A DNA stretch of 64,000 bases. Origin: Malania oleifera (Eukaryota; Streptophyta; Magnoliopsida; Santalales; Ximeniaceae). The notes below the pieces were generated by a model. That model was not told the origin of the DNA and ran no database searches. It worked only from the letters and a program-made list of their open reading frames with translations. The stretch's first letter is position 1; every line of letters starts with the position of its first letter. Where the stretch lies: NCBI RefSeq assembly GCF_029873635.1, contig NC_080427.1:73501348-73565347 (forward strand). The letters are read 5' to 3'. Below, in pieces: positions 10,575 through 22,403 of the stretch. The position numbers and the translations under genes are program-made.

Positions 10575-12980
10575 ACATTCTGATTTATAGTCAAACAAGG
10601 AAAGAGCATTTAGACCAGTTAAGGAAAGTGTTTGAAGTTTTAAGAGAGCAAAATATGTATGCAAATCTGAAGAAGTGCACCTTCATGAATCCTTAGGTAA
10701 TTTTCGTAGGATATGTTGTATCTAAGAGCAGAATTTCTGTTGACCCTAAGAAGGTCAAGGCTATCCAAGATTGGCCTACTCCCAGAAACATTCATGAAGC
10801 ACGAAGTTTCCATGGGTTAGCCACATTCTATAGGAGATTCATTAATAATTTTAGTACCATCATGGAACTCATTACCAATTGTCTAATGAAAGGAGAGTTT
10901 GTGTGGCCTAAGGTTGCAGCCAAAGCCTTCATAGAAATAAAGGACCGGATGACCAAAACCCCTATGCTACACCTCCCATACTTTCAAAAATTGTTTGAAG
11001 TATCTTGTGATACTTCCAGAGTTGGCATAGGAGGAGTGTTGAGTCAAAAGGGCCATTTTGTAGCCTTCTTTAGTGAGAAGTTAGATGATGTTAAGCAATG
11101 TTACTCAACTTATGATAAGGAGTTCTATGCTGTGGTCCAATCCTTAAGGCACTGGAGACACTATTTACTCCCTCAGAAGTTTGTTCTCTTTTCAGATCAC
11201 CAGGCCCTTAGGTACCTAAGCACACAAAAGAAACTCAATCACAGGCATGTAAAGTGGATAAAATATATCCAGCAGTATACCTTTGTGCTTAAGCATCGCA
11301 TCAGTGTTGAAAATAAAGCTGCTGATGCTTTGAGTCGAGTAGTGGCCACTTTACAAACGTTGGAAGTGAGAGTAGTAGGTTTTGAGAGCATCAAGAAGGA
11401 ATATTCTCAATGTTCGGACATTTGTTACATTTTCTCTAGTTTGTTACAAGGACTACCCGGATCTCATCTAGATTATGTGATCCATGGAGGATTCCTTTTT
11501 AGAGGAACCAGATTGTGTATCCCCTCTACGTCCTATCGTGACCAATTGATATGAGAATTGTACGCAGGTGATGCTGCATGTCACTTTGGTAGGGATAAGA
11601 CCATTGCTATGGTGGAAGATAGGTTCTTTTGGCCTAGCCTCAAGAGGGATGTAGCTAGAGTCATTTCGCATTGTGGAACTTGCCAATCTGCTAAGGGTAG
11701 AATGCAAAACACTAGTTTTTACACTCCTTTACCAGTACCTCGTACCCATTGGCAAGACATTAGTATAGATTTCATATTAGGACTCCCTTGGACTGCTAGG
11801 AAGAATGACTTTGTGTTTGTTGTTGTAAATAATTTCTCCAAGATGTCTCATTTTATTCCATGCAACAAAACACATGATGCTTCAAAGGTTGCCTCCATCT
11901 TTTTCAAGGAAGTGGTGAGATTGCATGTTCTTCCCAAGATCATTGTTTCATATAGGGATGTGAAGTTTGTCAACTATTTTTGGAAAACTACGTGGACAAT
12001 GCTAGGTACTAAGCTTTAGTTTTCGAGTGCTTACCATCCCCAAACTAATGGCAAAAACGAGGTTGTTAATAGAAGTCTAGGAGACCTATTAAGATGCCTT
12101 ATAGGAGATAACATAGGTTCATGGGATTTGTGTCATCTGATGGATGAGTTTGCAATCAATAGCTCCGTGAATAGAACAACAGGTCTTAGCCCATTTCAGG
12201 TTGTCACTGATTATCCACCTAAGAAGCCGATAGATCTTGTTCCCTTACCTCTGCAGGTTAGATTTAGTGAGTAGGCCGAAGCATTTGCTAAACACATACA
12301 TGACCTACACTCTGAAATTAGAATGAAGATCAATTTAAACAATGAACATGATAAATCTATTGCTGATATTCATCACAAGTTTCAAGAATTTTCAGAGGGT
12401 GATATGGTCATGATCCATATTTTTCCCGAACGGATTCTGGTAGGAAAGGTAAGAAAGTTATATGCTAAGAAAATGGGTCCTTTCAAGATTTTTAAATAAA
12501 ATTAATTCTAATGCTTATATGATTGATATTCCCACTAAATTTGGCATTAGTAATGTGTTTAATGTTAAGGATTTAACCTCATTTCTTGAAGTTTCTACTT
12601 TCTTGGAACCTCTTATTTTTAACCCTGCAGGTGATCCCACACCATTCTCCACTCATCATGAACCCGAGCAGTAGAAATTGCCTTTGCCACCATCATTACC
12701 GATATCCAACAACCGTGATGATATTGAGAAAATCTTGGATGACAAAACCATGATCACACGAGCTGGACATTATCATAAATTCTTGGACAAGTGGAAAGAT
12801 AAACCAATTTTAGAGTGCAACTGGATTTTGAAGGAAGATTTACTTTGTTTCAACCCAGAACTCTACTCCCAGTATTTTGCTTCTCATTCTTCAAAGAAAA
12901 ATTCTTTTGGGTCGGGGAGAGATGATGGGGATCGGCATGCGTTACCCCTTTCTTTTGCATATGTTCTGACAGGTGGATGA
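10575..12980 (+). pseudogene. pol: Chromovirus-like Ty3-gypsy pol: RT (C-terminal part), RNase H, integrase, chromodomain
   Basis: Homology begins inside reverse transcriptase, after the position of the catalytic YxDD (DILIYSQTRKEHLDQL, then [20 protein letters not shown]). RNase H spans about 10980-11335 ([51 protein letters not shown]). The integrase zinc region is at 11575-11700 (HFGRDKT..CGTCQSAKGRMQ). The core begins ISIDFILGLPW. The expected second Asp in the SDRD motif is Tyr (VSYRD), and the Glu region reads QTNGKNEVVNR. A chromodomain-like tail lies at 12730-12860 (ILDDKTMITRAGHYHKFLDK, then WILKEDLL). Stops at 10697, 11552, 12017, 12272 and 12497 and the missing protease and RT fingers/palm make it inactive. 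Confidence 0.88.
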
Positions 12981-13144
12981 CCTTCATATGTCTTCGTTCT
13001 TCACCAACATGATGACCACCTTTCGTTCGCCGACATAGTGACACGTGGACGGACCCCAGATTTCCACAATGCTTACTAACCATTGCAGGAACTTATGGAG
13101 ACACTTGAAGACCCTATGGAGACACTTGAAGACATTTCATAATA
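12981..13144 (+). other. Gypsy downstream sequence up to the CACTA insertion
   Basis: About 165 bp follow the chromodomain tail without recognisable coding sequence. A short direct repeat (GGAGACACTTGAAGAC) occurs twice near 13097-13130. The stretch is cut by the CACTA element and may continue at 30376. Confidence 0.4.
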
Positions 13145-13147
13145 AAT
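13145..13147. repeat. CACTA target-site duplication AAT, left
   Basis: AAT directly precedes CACTAC; the matching AAT is at 30373-30375. Confidence 0.9.
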
Positions 13148-13164
13148 CACTACAAAAAAACTGG

Positions 13165-13935
13165 TTTTTAGTGACGAAAGTATTAGTGACTAATTCAATT
13201 CCGTCCCTAAAAGTTGGTATTAGTGACGGTTTTAAAACCGTTACTAATACTTTTGTCACTAGAAATAGCACGGTAAACAATTTCCGCACGAAAATTTTTT
13301 CAAAAAAATATTAGCGATGATTTTAGGGTATTAGTGACGGTTCCGAAATCGTCACTACTAGTGTTTTTATTTAAAAAATTTTTAAAAAGAAATAGTTAAG
13401 GGTATTAGTGACGGTTTGGGAGAACCGTCACTAATAAGGGGGCATTAGTGACGATTTCAAAACCGTCACTAATAGTTTTTTCATTTAAAAAAATTTTAAA
13501 AAAGAAATAGTTAAGGGTATTAGTGACGGTTTGGGAGAACCGTCACTAATAAGGGGGTATTAGTGACGGTTTTAAAATCATCGCTACTAGTGTTTTCATT
13601 TAAAAAATTTTTAAAAATAAATAGTTAAGGGTATTAGTGATGGTTTGGGAGAACCGTCACTAATAAGTGGGGTATTAGTGACGGTTTTGAAACCGTCACT
13701 ACTAGTGTTTTCATTTAAAAAATTTTAAAAAAGAAATAGTTAAGGGTATTAGTGATGGTTTGGGAGAACGTCACTAATAAGGGGGTATTAGTGACGATTT
13801 TGAAACCGTCACTACTAGTGTTTCTTTTTTTAAATTATTTTAAAAAATTAGTTAAGGGTATTAGTGATGGTTTTGGAGAACCATCACTAATAATAGGGTA
13901 TTAGTGACGGTTTTGAAACCGTCACTACTACTTCA
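13165..13935. repeat. CACTA 5' subterminal repeat array
   Basis: About six units of roughly 110-120 bp each contain two inverted pairs: TTAGTGACGGTTTGGGAGAA with CCGTCACTAATAAG, and TATTAGTGACGGTTTT with AAAACCGTCACTA. A T/A-rich spacer (TTTCATTTAAAAAATTTT) and AAATAGTTAAGGG follow. These are the expected binding sites for the TNPA-like protein. Each unit can fold into hairpins. Confidence 0.9.
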
Positions 13936-14649
13936 AACTTCATTTAACACAAAAAAAACCCTAAGGGCCCCTAACCCGCATCGTGGCTCTTACCCTTTCC
14001 TCATCTCTGACCTCTCAGCTCTTACTCTCTCAAATCTCAATCCTCTCCTCTCATGAGTCGCCTCTCCTCTTCTCTAGTGCACTACTACGTGTCGGACCTA
14101 TTGGGGCTGCGAGCCTGCGAAGTGCGGATGATACCCATCTCGAGTCGCCATCTCCTCCAGGCTTCATGGACCACAGCCACAGGCATCAGCCATCCCCAGC
14201 TCCACAGACGACTTGACTCCTCACCTCTAGCCTTTAGCTGCTCCACGGTAAGATTAAGCTCCCTCAGGCCTCAGAAATCAAGCTCCTTCATGATCCACAG
14301 AAGCAGAGGACCAAAGGTGGAGCCATGGTGGTGACTTGCAAATTTTTATTTTATTTTTTAGGTTCTCTGTTACTGGTAGCTTGTTGGGTTTCATTATAAT
14401 TGAGCCCTACTAATGCGTGTTTTTGGGATACAATGAAATGTTATTGTTGTTTCTTGATGGGTTTGTGTTGATATGTCAATGTTGCAATTTTAGGATTCAA
14501 AGTAAAACTATTGATACATTCAATAAAATATTATGGTATAAAAAGCAAAGTTACTAATTGAATGGATATAAATTTTATGATATAAGCACGTGAAATTATT
14601 ACAAAATGATTGACATTGCTATTGTTTTAGGTACTGATATACATATGTT

Positions 14650-14655
<6 letters not shown>
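13936..14655 (+). other. CACTA interior, pyrimidine-rich leader-like segment
   Basis: Positions 13980-14340 are unusually C/T-rich and contain two overlapping open frames (13983-14216 and 14053-14334) starting with Ser/Leu-rich sequence. It could be the transcribed leader of the element or a captured host fragment. I recognise no domain. Downstream to 14655 is A/T-rich with no gene seen. Confidence 0.35.

Positions 14656-14682
<27 letters not shown>
14656..14682. repeat. (GT)n microsatellite
   Basis: About 13 uninterrupted GT dinucleotides after TTTGTGTTT. The open frame across it is low complexity. Confidence 0.9.
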
Positions 14683-14849
14683 ATAATGAGCCCCCCTCCC
14701 CTTGACTTTTTGGTGATATCTGCCTTATTAATTACATTTAGTTTGTTAGTAGAAGTAGATGGGAATTTAGGAAACCTTTTCGAGTGCGTCAAACAATCAA
14801 ATTATGATTTGGGACACAAGCAGACCTTCTTTAAAGGATTGGCTCGTTG

Positions 14850-14996
14850 AGTTGTTTTCTATACTAGTTTTTCTTGATTTTAAAGATTAACCATATTGGT
14901 GGTTCGCATATGTTTAAGGTGGGTTGTTTTCTATATTAGTTTTGCTTGATTTTAGAGATTCCAATCCATATTGGTGTTTCACATATGTTTAGGGTC
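14850..14996. repeat. Two-copy tandem repeat, unit about 72 bp
   Basis: GTTGTTTTCTATACTAGTTT at 14850 is repeated from 14923 as GTTGTTTTCTATATTAGTTT. Both units continue through CTTGATTTTA and CATATGTTTA(A/G)GG. Identity is high by eye. Confidence 0.8.
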
Positions 14997-15089
14997 TAAA
15001 TTCTTCCTCGTCATGGGACTTTTTTTTTTTTTTTCAAAGAGTGACTGTTTTAGTTTATACAGACCATTGTATAAAATACCACATCTAGC

Positions 15090-15575
15090 TAGGAAGTCAG
15101 CCACACAATCCTTTTAGAGCTAAGCTAACTGACCCAACACCACTTTTTTTTTCCACAGACCTAAAAAATTTGAAGAATTGTGAGGATGTTAAAAAATGTG
15201 TTAACATGCCATCAAGTAAAATAATTGTATCATGAGTGAACTGCAAATGAGACAGTATTACCTTCTCTTTGCTCACCTTGATCCCCCTCACAACTCCCTA
15301 TCAGCAGCCCTTTCTATCATTTCGCTCAAAACATCCTCCATAAGAAACAAATAAAAATGGGGAAAGAGAATCTCCTTGCTTAAACCCCCTGGAAGATCTA
15401 TAACCACTATTATAGCCATTAATAATCACAACAAATAAGCATTAGCCATTAGATAAATAGCCCCCTATCCAATTCCTCCACGTAACACCTGACCCCTTCC
15501 TCAAAGGCACTCTATCCAAGAACTCCGAACTAGCTCAATCACACGCCTTCTCAAAATTAGAAAATCTAATTTGAA
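15090..15575 (-). pseudogene. LINE (L1-type) reverse transcriptase fragment inside the CACTA element
   Basis: Minus-strand reading gives successive blocks of plant L1-like reverse transcriptase: FEKACD and EFLDRV (normally FEKAYD..W.FL), then GGYLSNG, then RGFKQGDSLSPFLF, then MEDVLSEMIERAA, then SHLQFTHDTI. The last block is the catalytic SHLQFADDT motif with Ala-Asp replaced by Thr-His, so the active site is broken. Frameshifts and stops separate the blocks. Only the central RT region is present. No endonuclease, poly-A tail or target duplication was found. Its location means it inserted into, or was captured by, the CACTA element. Confidence 0.8.
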
Positions 15576-16982
15576 CACAATGCCCTTTTTCTTTGTATGA
15601 CGAACATCCTACCACTTCAATGTCTACTAAAAATAGCATACACAATCTGCCTCTCTCCCACAAAAAACACTTTGTGCAAAAGAAATAGTATTACTAAAGA
15701 GGAGGTTAGACTTCATGTTCAGAGTCCAGTACTCCAAACTTCAAATTGTGCTGATCAAACTCTGGTACATGTCCAAAATATTAATAGTTTGGAGCTAGAA
15801 GTGTTTGAAAAATAGGGAGGTAAGATGCAAAAACCCAGGAGCAACTATGGGGGAGATTGATGATATCTTGTGTCTAAATTTTGGCAGATTTGATTGTGGT
15901 GGGAGGTTGCTGTTGGATGAGATTCTCCTATTAAGAAGGAGGTTGGGTGCATCAATGTGGAAGGGAAAGAAAAGGAGGTTAAGAAATGGGGAGATATATT
16001 GGATCAAAAAGTGATGATTTGAGTTTTGACTGAGGTGGAGGTTTATTGTTGGATGAGATTTGGAAACAATATAGGAATAATTGGGAGTTGTATCATAAAT
16101 CTTGAAAGTAATTTGAACTTTGCAATTTTATAACTTTCTCTTGGCTTGATTTACTTAATGAATTTAAGTTAGTATTTTGAATGACTAAAAAATAGTTTAA
16201 AAAGTATATTTATTTTTTACATTGCATTTATAATTATGTAGTTTTTTCCTTATTTTTAAAGTACATGAAATTTATTTATGTATTTTTGTCTAAAAATTGA
16301 AATTCTCAAAAGGTTTACACCTTAATGCCATAAGGCTTATGCCTTGCCTACTTATCATGGGCTCCTTATGCAAAATTAATTATTGTCATTTCATGTGTGC
16401 ATCGAAGCTTAGACCCGTTCAAGAATGGTTACTATACATTCATGCCTCATCGTAGATGTGGGAAAAATCAATTGTTTTCAATTGATTATTAGTCATATTA
16501 TGTAGACTAATAATCAATTGAACATGTTGATTATTTGTTTCATTTACGATTAGTGATGTTTGTATTTCAACCATTATTGAATTGTCCAATGTGGACAGTT
16601 TAAAAAGTTGTATTTACATTCTTGTCATCATTCACGCTTTCCTCATTGTCATTATATATTTCGATCGCGTCTCTACTTATGTTCTCTAGGTGCATAGTGG
16701 GGTGTGGTGACAATTTGTTAGTGATGGAAAACTATTAGGTGATGTGCGCTTCCCCCATCTCGTGTACTTGGAGAGCCATGGGGAGATGCTGCTGAAATTT
16801 ATAATGACTACGATGAAGTAATTTGAGCCATTGATCACAATGTAATTACAACATTCCTAAATGGGATAGGAACCGTACCCTTTAGACGGAAGGTGGTTGA
16901 TTATAGGATTCACAATGCATGCGTCATAAACATTTGGACAATGTAATCAACACCATTTACTTGAACATGTTATAAGGAATTA
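15576..16982 (+). other. CACTA interior before the transposase, no gene recognised
   Basis: Short frames at 15597-15815 and 15805-16014 overlap and show no family motif. The last 600 bp probably include the transposase leader. An earlier start or an upstream exon of the transposase may lie here. Confidence 0.35.
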
Positions 16983-19900
16983 ATGAACATGGATAAGAGT
17001 TGGATGAACGCTCAGGGTAGGTTTTTTCCAGAATACGTGAAAGAGGTACATGATTTCATAGAGTTCGCGCGTCCTCGTGCTGACGGTGCTAGTAGAATAA
17101 GGTGTCCTTGCAAGAAATGCCAAAACATAACATTCAAACACATTGATTTGGTCCATTCACATTTATTAGACTTTGGAATGGAGAAAAGGTACACAAGATG
17201 GGTGTTCCACGGTGAAGATTACATAGTTCAGAGTGATGATGATGACGATGAAGATAAGGGGGCAAATATAGTAGGTGGTGATACACGTTCGGAAGGGTTA
17301 ATCGAAATGTTAGGTGACTTACAAAGGGGGATTGTAGTGGACACGGAAGACGTCAGTGTGTCGCGTACTGGTGATGAATCTACTTTAGTAGGTACCATAC
17401 CTTGCGATCCTAGTACGTTAAATCAACTTGGTAAACCATTTTCTAATCTCATGAGGGATGCATGGGTGCCCTTATATCCAAATTGTACAAAGTTCTCAAA
17501 ATTATAGTTCCTGATAAAGTTGCTTCATGCAAATACAATGCATGGGTTATCTCAGAGAGCATTCAATATGCATTTAAGCCTCATTAAGGCAGCACTGTCT
17601 GATGGTGAAACACTTCCAAAGTCCTTTTATGAAGCCAAGACATACATGCGTGAATTGGGTATCGATTACACTACTAAACATGCGTGTAGGTATGATTGTG
17701 CACTCTTTTATGGTGAACATGAAAATGTGAATGAGTGTACAAAATGTGGTGAACCGAGGTATACAGCTAATCAGAAGAAGGGTAAAAAGATCCCCCAAAA
17801 AGTTTTGTGATATTGTCCATTAATACTACGATTGCAATGATTGTACATGTGTAGAAAGACTGCTGCAGATATGAGATGGCATAAAGAGAAACATTTTCAA
17901 GAGGAAAACACCCTTAGCCATCTAGTGGTCTCAGAAGCTTGGGCATAGTTTGATAAAATGCATCCATGGTTTGCTAGTGATCCTCGCAACATCAGACTTG
18001 GCCTTGCTTTAGATGGGTTCAATCCTTTCGGTAACATGAGCAACCCGTATAACATGTGGTCAGTTATGATGATGCCATACAATATGCCGCCATGGCGATG
18101 TATGAAAGAACCCTTCATTTATATGTCTCTACTTATTCCTGGACCGAGGGCACCTGGTAATGATATTGATCTTTACATGAGGCCATTAATTGATGAGTTG
18201 AAAGAACTATGGGAAAAAGGAGTGAAGACATTTGATGTGGAAACTGGGACAACATTTCGGATGCATGTTGTACTTTTGTGGACAATTAATGATTTCCCCG
18301 CCTATGACAATCTGTCGGGCTGGAGCACAAAAGGTTACTTAGCATGCCCAGTGTGTAATAAGGATGTTGGGTCCTTATCCTTAAAGCATGGACGCAAGTT
18401 ATGTTTTATGTGTCATCGTCATTTTTTACGACCTAGACATCCTTGGAGGACTCGTGGTTTCAGAAGCTTTAATGGAAAACCTGAACGAAGGTTGCAACCA
18501 AACTGACTAAGTGGGGAAGAGATATTAAACCAGCTCAGGTTGATCAGAGATATGAAATTTGGGAAATCACCTAGCAGTAGAAAAAGGAAATATGCTGAGT
18601 GGGAGTTAAATTGGACAAAGAGAAGCATCTTCTTCGAGTTGTCATACTGGAAAGATCTTCCACTACGCTACAATCTGGATGTCATACACATTGAGAAGAA
18701 CATTTGTGAGAATGTCATTTGTACATTGCTGGATATAAATGGGAAGACAAAGGAAAATGCAAATGCTCGTTGAGATATGGAAGATATGGGAATACAGCCT
18801 AAGTTACATATGATTCTTGATGGGGACAAACTTCTTATGTCATCAGCATGTTACACATTTTCAAAAGATGAGAAGAATAATTTCTTTGAATGGTTGAAAT
18901 CAGTGAAGTTCCCTGATGGATATGCATCGAACATATCTCGATATATAAGCACGAAGGAAGGTAAGATGTTAGGAATGAAAAGTCATGACTGTCACATCCT
19001 TTTGCAATGAGTTCTGCCCATTTTCTTTCGTGGACACTTGATCGAAGATGTTCTCTCAGTGCTGATTGAATTGGGGATCTTCTTTCGACAGTTATGCTCC
19101 AAGAAATTGAGCATAAATGTACTTGAACGGTTAGCAGAGGACATTGTGATCATACTATGCAAGCTGGAGAAAATATTTTCACCAGCATTCTTCGATGTGA
19201 TGGTCCACTTAGCCGTCCATTTACCAATGGAGGCCATAATTGGAGGACCGGTCCAATATTGTTGGATGTATCCTATTAAGAGGTAAATTATAAAGTCCTA
19301 CAATGTTCTCATGATTTCCTTGCTTTTTTATTTTGTGTATACAAGTCACTAATGCTGTGTAAAATGCACAGGTTTTTATCCACTTTGAAGGGAATGTTCG
19401 GCCGTTCATGCTATTAATGTCGAAGATGAAGAACCGAGGAGCTCTATATTTTGAGGAAATGTTCGGCCGTTTGGTGCACGGGTTTATGATTTCATTGATA
19501 TGGACGACCTATGAAGGGCACATTTTTACGTCCTTAATAATTGTGATGAAATTATTCCATATATCGAGTACGTGGTTCAAAACTCCTTACTTTGCATTGT
19601 ATTTACATATGCATATATACTTAGTTGACTTTAACATGTACTATTGTTGCATATAGCGAACATAAAGCTAAACTTTTGGCTCAAAATAAAAGGAATGTTG
19701 AAGAAAGACATAAGAAGGAATTTGTCAATTGGTTTGGGTGTCATGTAAGTAACAACTACTGCCCGATTTTGCTACAATGTACATTTTCAATATTGACGGT
19801 TTACTCATCTAAAGTCCTTTGTAATTAATAGATGAAAGTCATGTATTATAATAAAGAACCAACAGCAAGTAAAGATTTGTACGTGTTGGTATGTGGCCCC

Positions 19901-20610
19901 GATCAACGAGTTAACCGCTACAGCGGTTGCATTGTCAATGGCTTACAATTTCCTACAAAGTTCCTCAAACTGCATAGAAGAACCCAAAATTATGGAGTTG
20001 CGGTGCTAGGTATAGAAGAAGATGAGGAAATTGACTATTTTGGTGTGTTGGATGACATTATAGAGCTTCACTATGGAGCTAACAGACTTGTCCACATCTT
20101 CAAGTGTACCTGGTGGGACATTAGCAATAAAAAGAGTGGGATAAATACGGATACCTACTTTACTAGTGTCAATTTCAGTAAAACATGGTATCAAAACGAC
20201 CCTTTTGTTGCAAGCAGAACAAGTGTTATACCTTAAGGACACAAAATTAAAGGGTGAATGACATGTGGCCCAAAAAATTCCTCCTCAAAGTTTGTATGAT
20301 ATTACAGAAGTCGCAGATGGGGAGAAGAGTGTCAACAATGATGCTTTCCAAGAAGATCAGCCATTTGTTAGTGTAGCAACGCAATCTGCTATCAATGTTG
20401 TTGAGGAAGAAGTTGATCCTATACCATTAAATAGGGTTGGTGTCCTAGTAGAACACATAGGAACTATTGACATTAGAATAGAACCCTTTGTACACATTAA
20501 CTTCATCGATAGTGATGAAATTGATGGGGAAGATGAAACTATGGTTGAGTACTGCAGTGAAGAGGAAGACACTCTAGAAAGTGAGGATGATATTGATATT
20601 GAGGACACAT
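16983..20610 (+). pseudogene. CACTA transposase, TNPD type (Transposase_21), decayed
   Basis: Domains run in the usual order. The N-terminal Transpos_assoc domain is at 16983-17250 (SWMNAQGRF, then RCPCKKCQN, then HLLDFGM). The Transposase_21 core is at about 17640-18420 (YTTKHACRYDCALFYGEHEN, then CTKCGEPRY, then MRWHKEKHF, GLALDGFNPFGNMS, FPAYDNLSGWSTKGYLACPV). A DUF4218 region is at 19010-19290 and on to 19400 (LCSKKL, HLAVHLPMEAIIGGPVQYCW). A DUF4216 region is at 19832-20220 (LVCGPDQRVNRYSG, then FKCTWWD). Plausible introns occur at 19283-19371, 19568-19656 and 19745-19831 with GT..AG borders. Stops or shifts near 17507, 17810, 17946, 18505, 18773 and 19007 break the frame. In active elements this protein cuts the CACTA ends. 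This copy would not be functional. An acidic tail (20500-20610) is rich in Glu/Asp. Confidence 0.9.
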
Positions 20611-20732
20611 AGGGGGTAAGCGTGTTATGTTGTCACCATGTATTTGACATGCGAAAATAAAAGAAAATATATTTACTATGCATCCATCTAATATCCAATC
20701 TTCTTATATTTATTTGTGAATTATTTTGCAGA

Positions 20733-22403
20733 CATGGCACCAGGAGGTCGTCGTCGCTTACTTCAGTCTAGGCTATCGATGACATCATCCTGCGAGGATG
20801 ATAGGTCATCCCCGAGAGCGACTAAGCACGTCGGTGTTGATGCGGCACCATCTGAGCCCTCAGGACCCCAGCCCGACATGGATCCATCAGTTGGGGATCA
20901 AACCAAGGGTGAGTTGCCGACCATAATGAGTAGCGTTGGTAAGGTTACGAGTATTTGATTTAGAATAATATATTTACTGTCATTTCACATGTATGATTAT
21001 CTTATTGTTCTTTAACTCTTCTTTCAACATCGACCTCTATGATGCAGATGAGTTCAGGCCGTGGTGTAGCGAAGAACGTTGCGCTAAAGAAGCACCCGAA
21101 GAAGACTGGGTGGCGGATCCGTATCGACATTCCTCCAGGCTTTATGGCCCCACTTGACAATTGGTGCACAGCCTGGTCACGAGAGCTTGGCATTATATGT
21201 CGCCAATATGCTCCAGTCACCTGCTTCACCTGGCCAAAGGTGACGGAGGCTCAGTGCTTGGTTCTATATGAGCACATCTTGGTAAGTAACCCTAAAACAT
21301 TTCTTTCACTTTTCATATATTACCCAAAAGATTCTCTAACATTCAATATATATTTCATATGCAGGAAGAGTTTGATATGGACATTTTCACCGCAGACCAT
21401 GTCAAAAAGGCTGTGATCACGCAGTAGTGCTCTCGGTTTAAGACTTATCGTAGCAAAATGCGCTACCATTTTAGGGAGATGGGAGATGAGGCAGAATCAC
21501 ACCCATACAATAAGATCTCCCTAGACGATTGGCGGGTGGTGTGTCGCCATTTTCGCGACCCTAACTATCAAGTGATGTGTTTTTATTAATTACAATAACT
21601 GCTTTTTCATATTTATGTGAATAATAAAAAGTCATTACATCTATTTTGTAGGCTATCTATGAAAAAAATTCCTGCGAATTGCAGCAAACTAGATACGACG
21701 CATTGCGGTGGCTCAAAATTATTCATCAATCATCGAAAGGTAATTGCTACGAAACTATCTGACCATTACCTGACAAGTGCTATTTATATTTACACCGCTG
21801 AATTAATATTAAAGAACTTTTATATGATAATGTAGCATGATCCCATCACTGGTGACCTGGAGTCGAGGTCGGATCTTTATCAGAGAACACATTAGAGGCC
21901 ATCGGGGGAGTGGTGCCAGGGTGCACAGACGAAACATGTAAGTCAAGTAGATTATTTAGTCCATTATCTTATTCAAAACGTTAGTTCTATTCTTATTTCA
22001 TCATTTTCATGACTGAAAATAGGCAAAGATGCTTGAGCTGAGGGATGCACCCGTTGCAGAGCGCAGTTAGCCGATGACGGATGACGAGATCTGCACTCAG
22101 GTGCTTGGGCAACAAATGGGTGCTTGGTTGAATGGTCTTGGGAGTGGATACGTCGCCCCAACATCATCATCTTCTTTCAATGCGGTGTCTCGTGCTAAGA
22201 TTGACCGAGAGCGTCAAGCCACCGAGGCTCGAGTGGAGGAGATGCTTATCCGAATGCAAATGGTGGAAGCAGAGAACCGGCAATTGAAAGAAAAGATGTC
22301 GAATTGGAAAGCAGAGATGCAAGCCATGAAGAATTGGAAAGTGCAGATCGAACAAATGATGCACCAATCCCGTCCAGATGATGTGGGTGACTCCTCTCAT
22401 TAG
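20733..22403 (+). pseudogene. CACTA accessory protein, TNPA/Ptta type (Transposase_24), with in-frame stops
   Basis: Several exons can be followed. A first exon with MAPGGRRRLLQSR starts at 20733. A basic segment follows from 21048 (KHPKKTGWRIRIDIPPGFM, then GIICRQYAPVT). The next exon starts at 21365 after GCAG (EFDMDIFTADHVKKAV). The hallmark NCSKLDTTHCGGSKLF is at 21675-21735, then HDPITGDLESRSDLYQRTH from 21837 and PMTDDEICTQVLG at 22071. The last 70 residues are a likely coiled coil (22190-22360). This is the Ptta/En/Spm family (PF03004 type), thought to bind the subterminal motifs. Stops at about 21426, 21893 and 22068 interrupt it. It lies 120 bp downstream of tnpD on the same strand, the normal order. 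Confidence 0.88.

Noticed and set aside
14659..14850. A 63-codon frame starting in the GT microsatellite
   Set aside because: The start is a dinucleotide repeat and the remainder shows no family signal.
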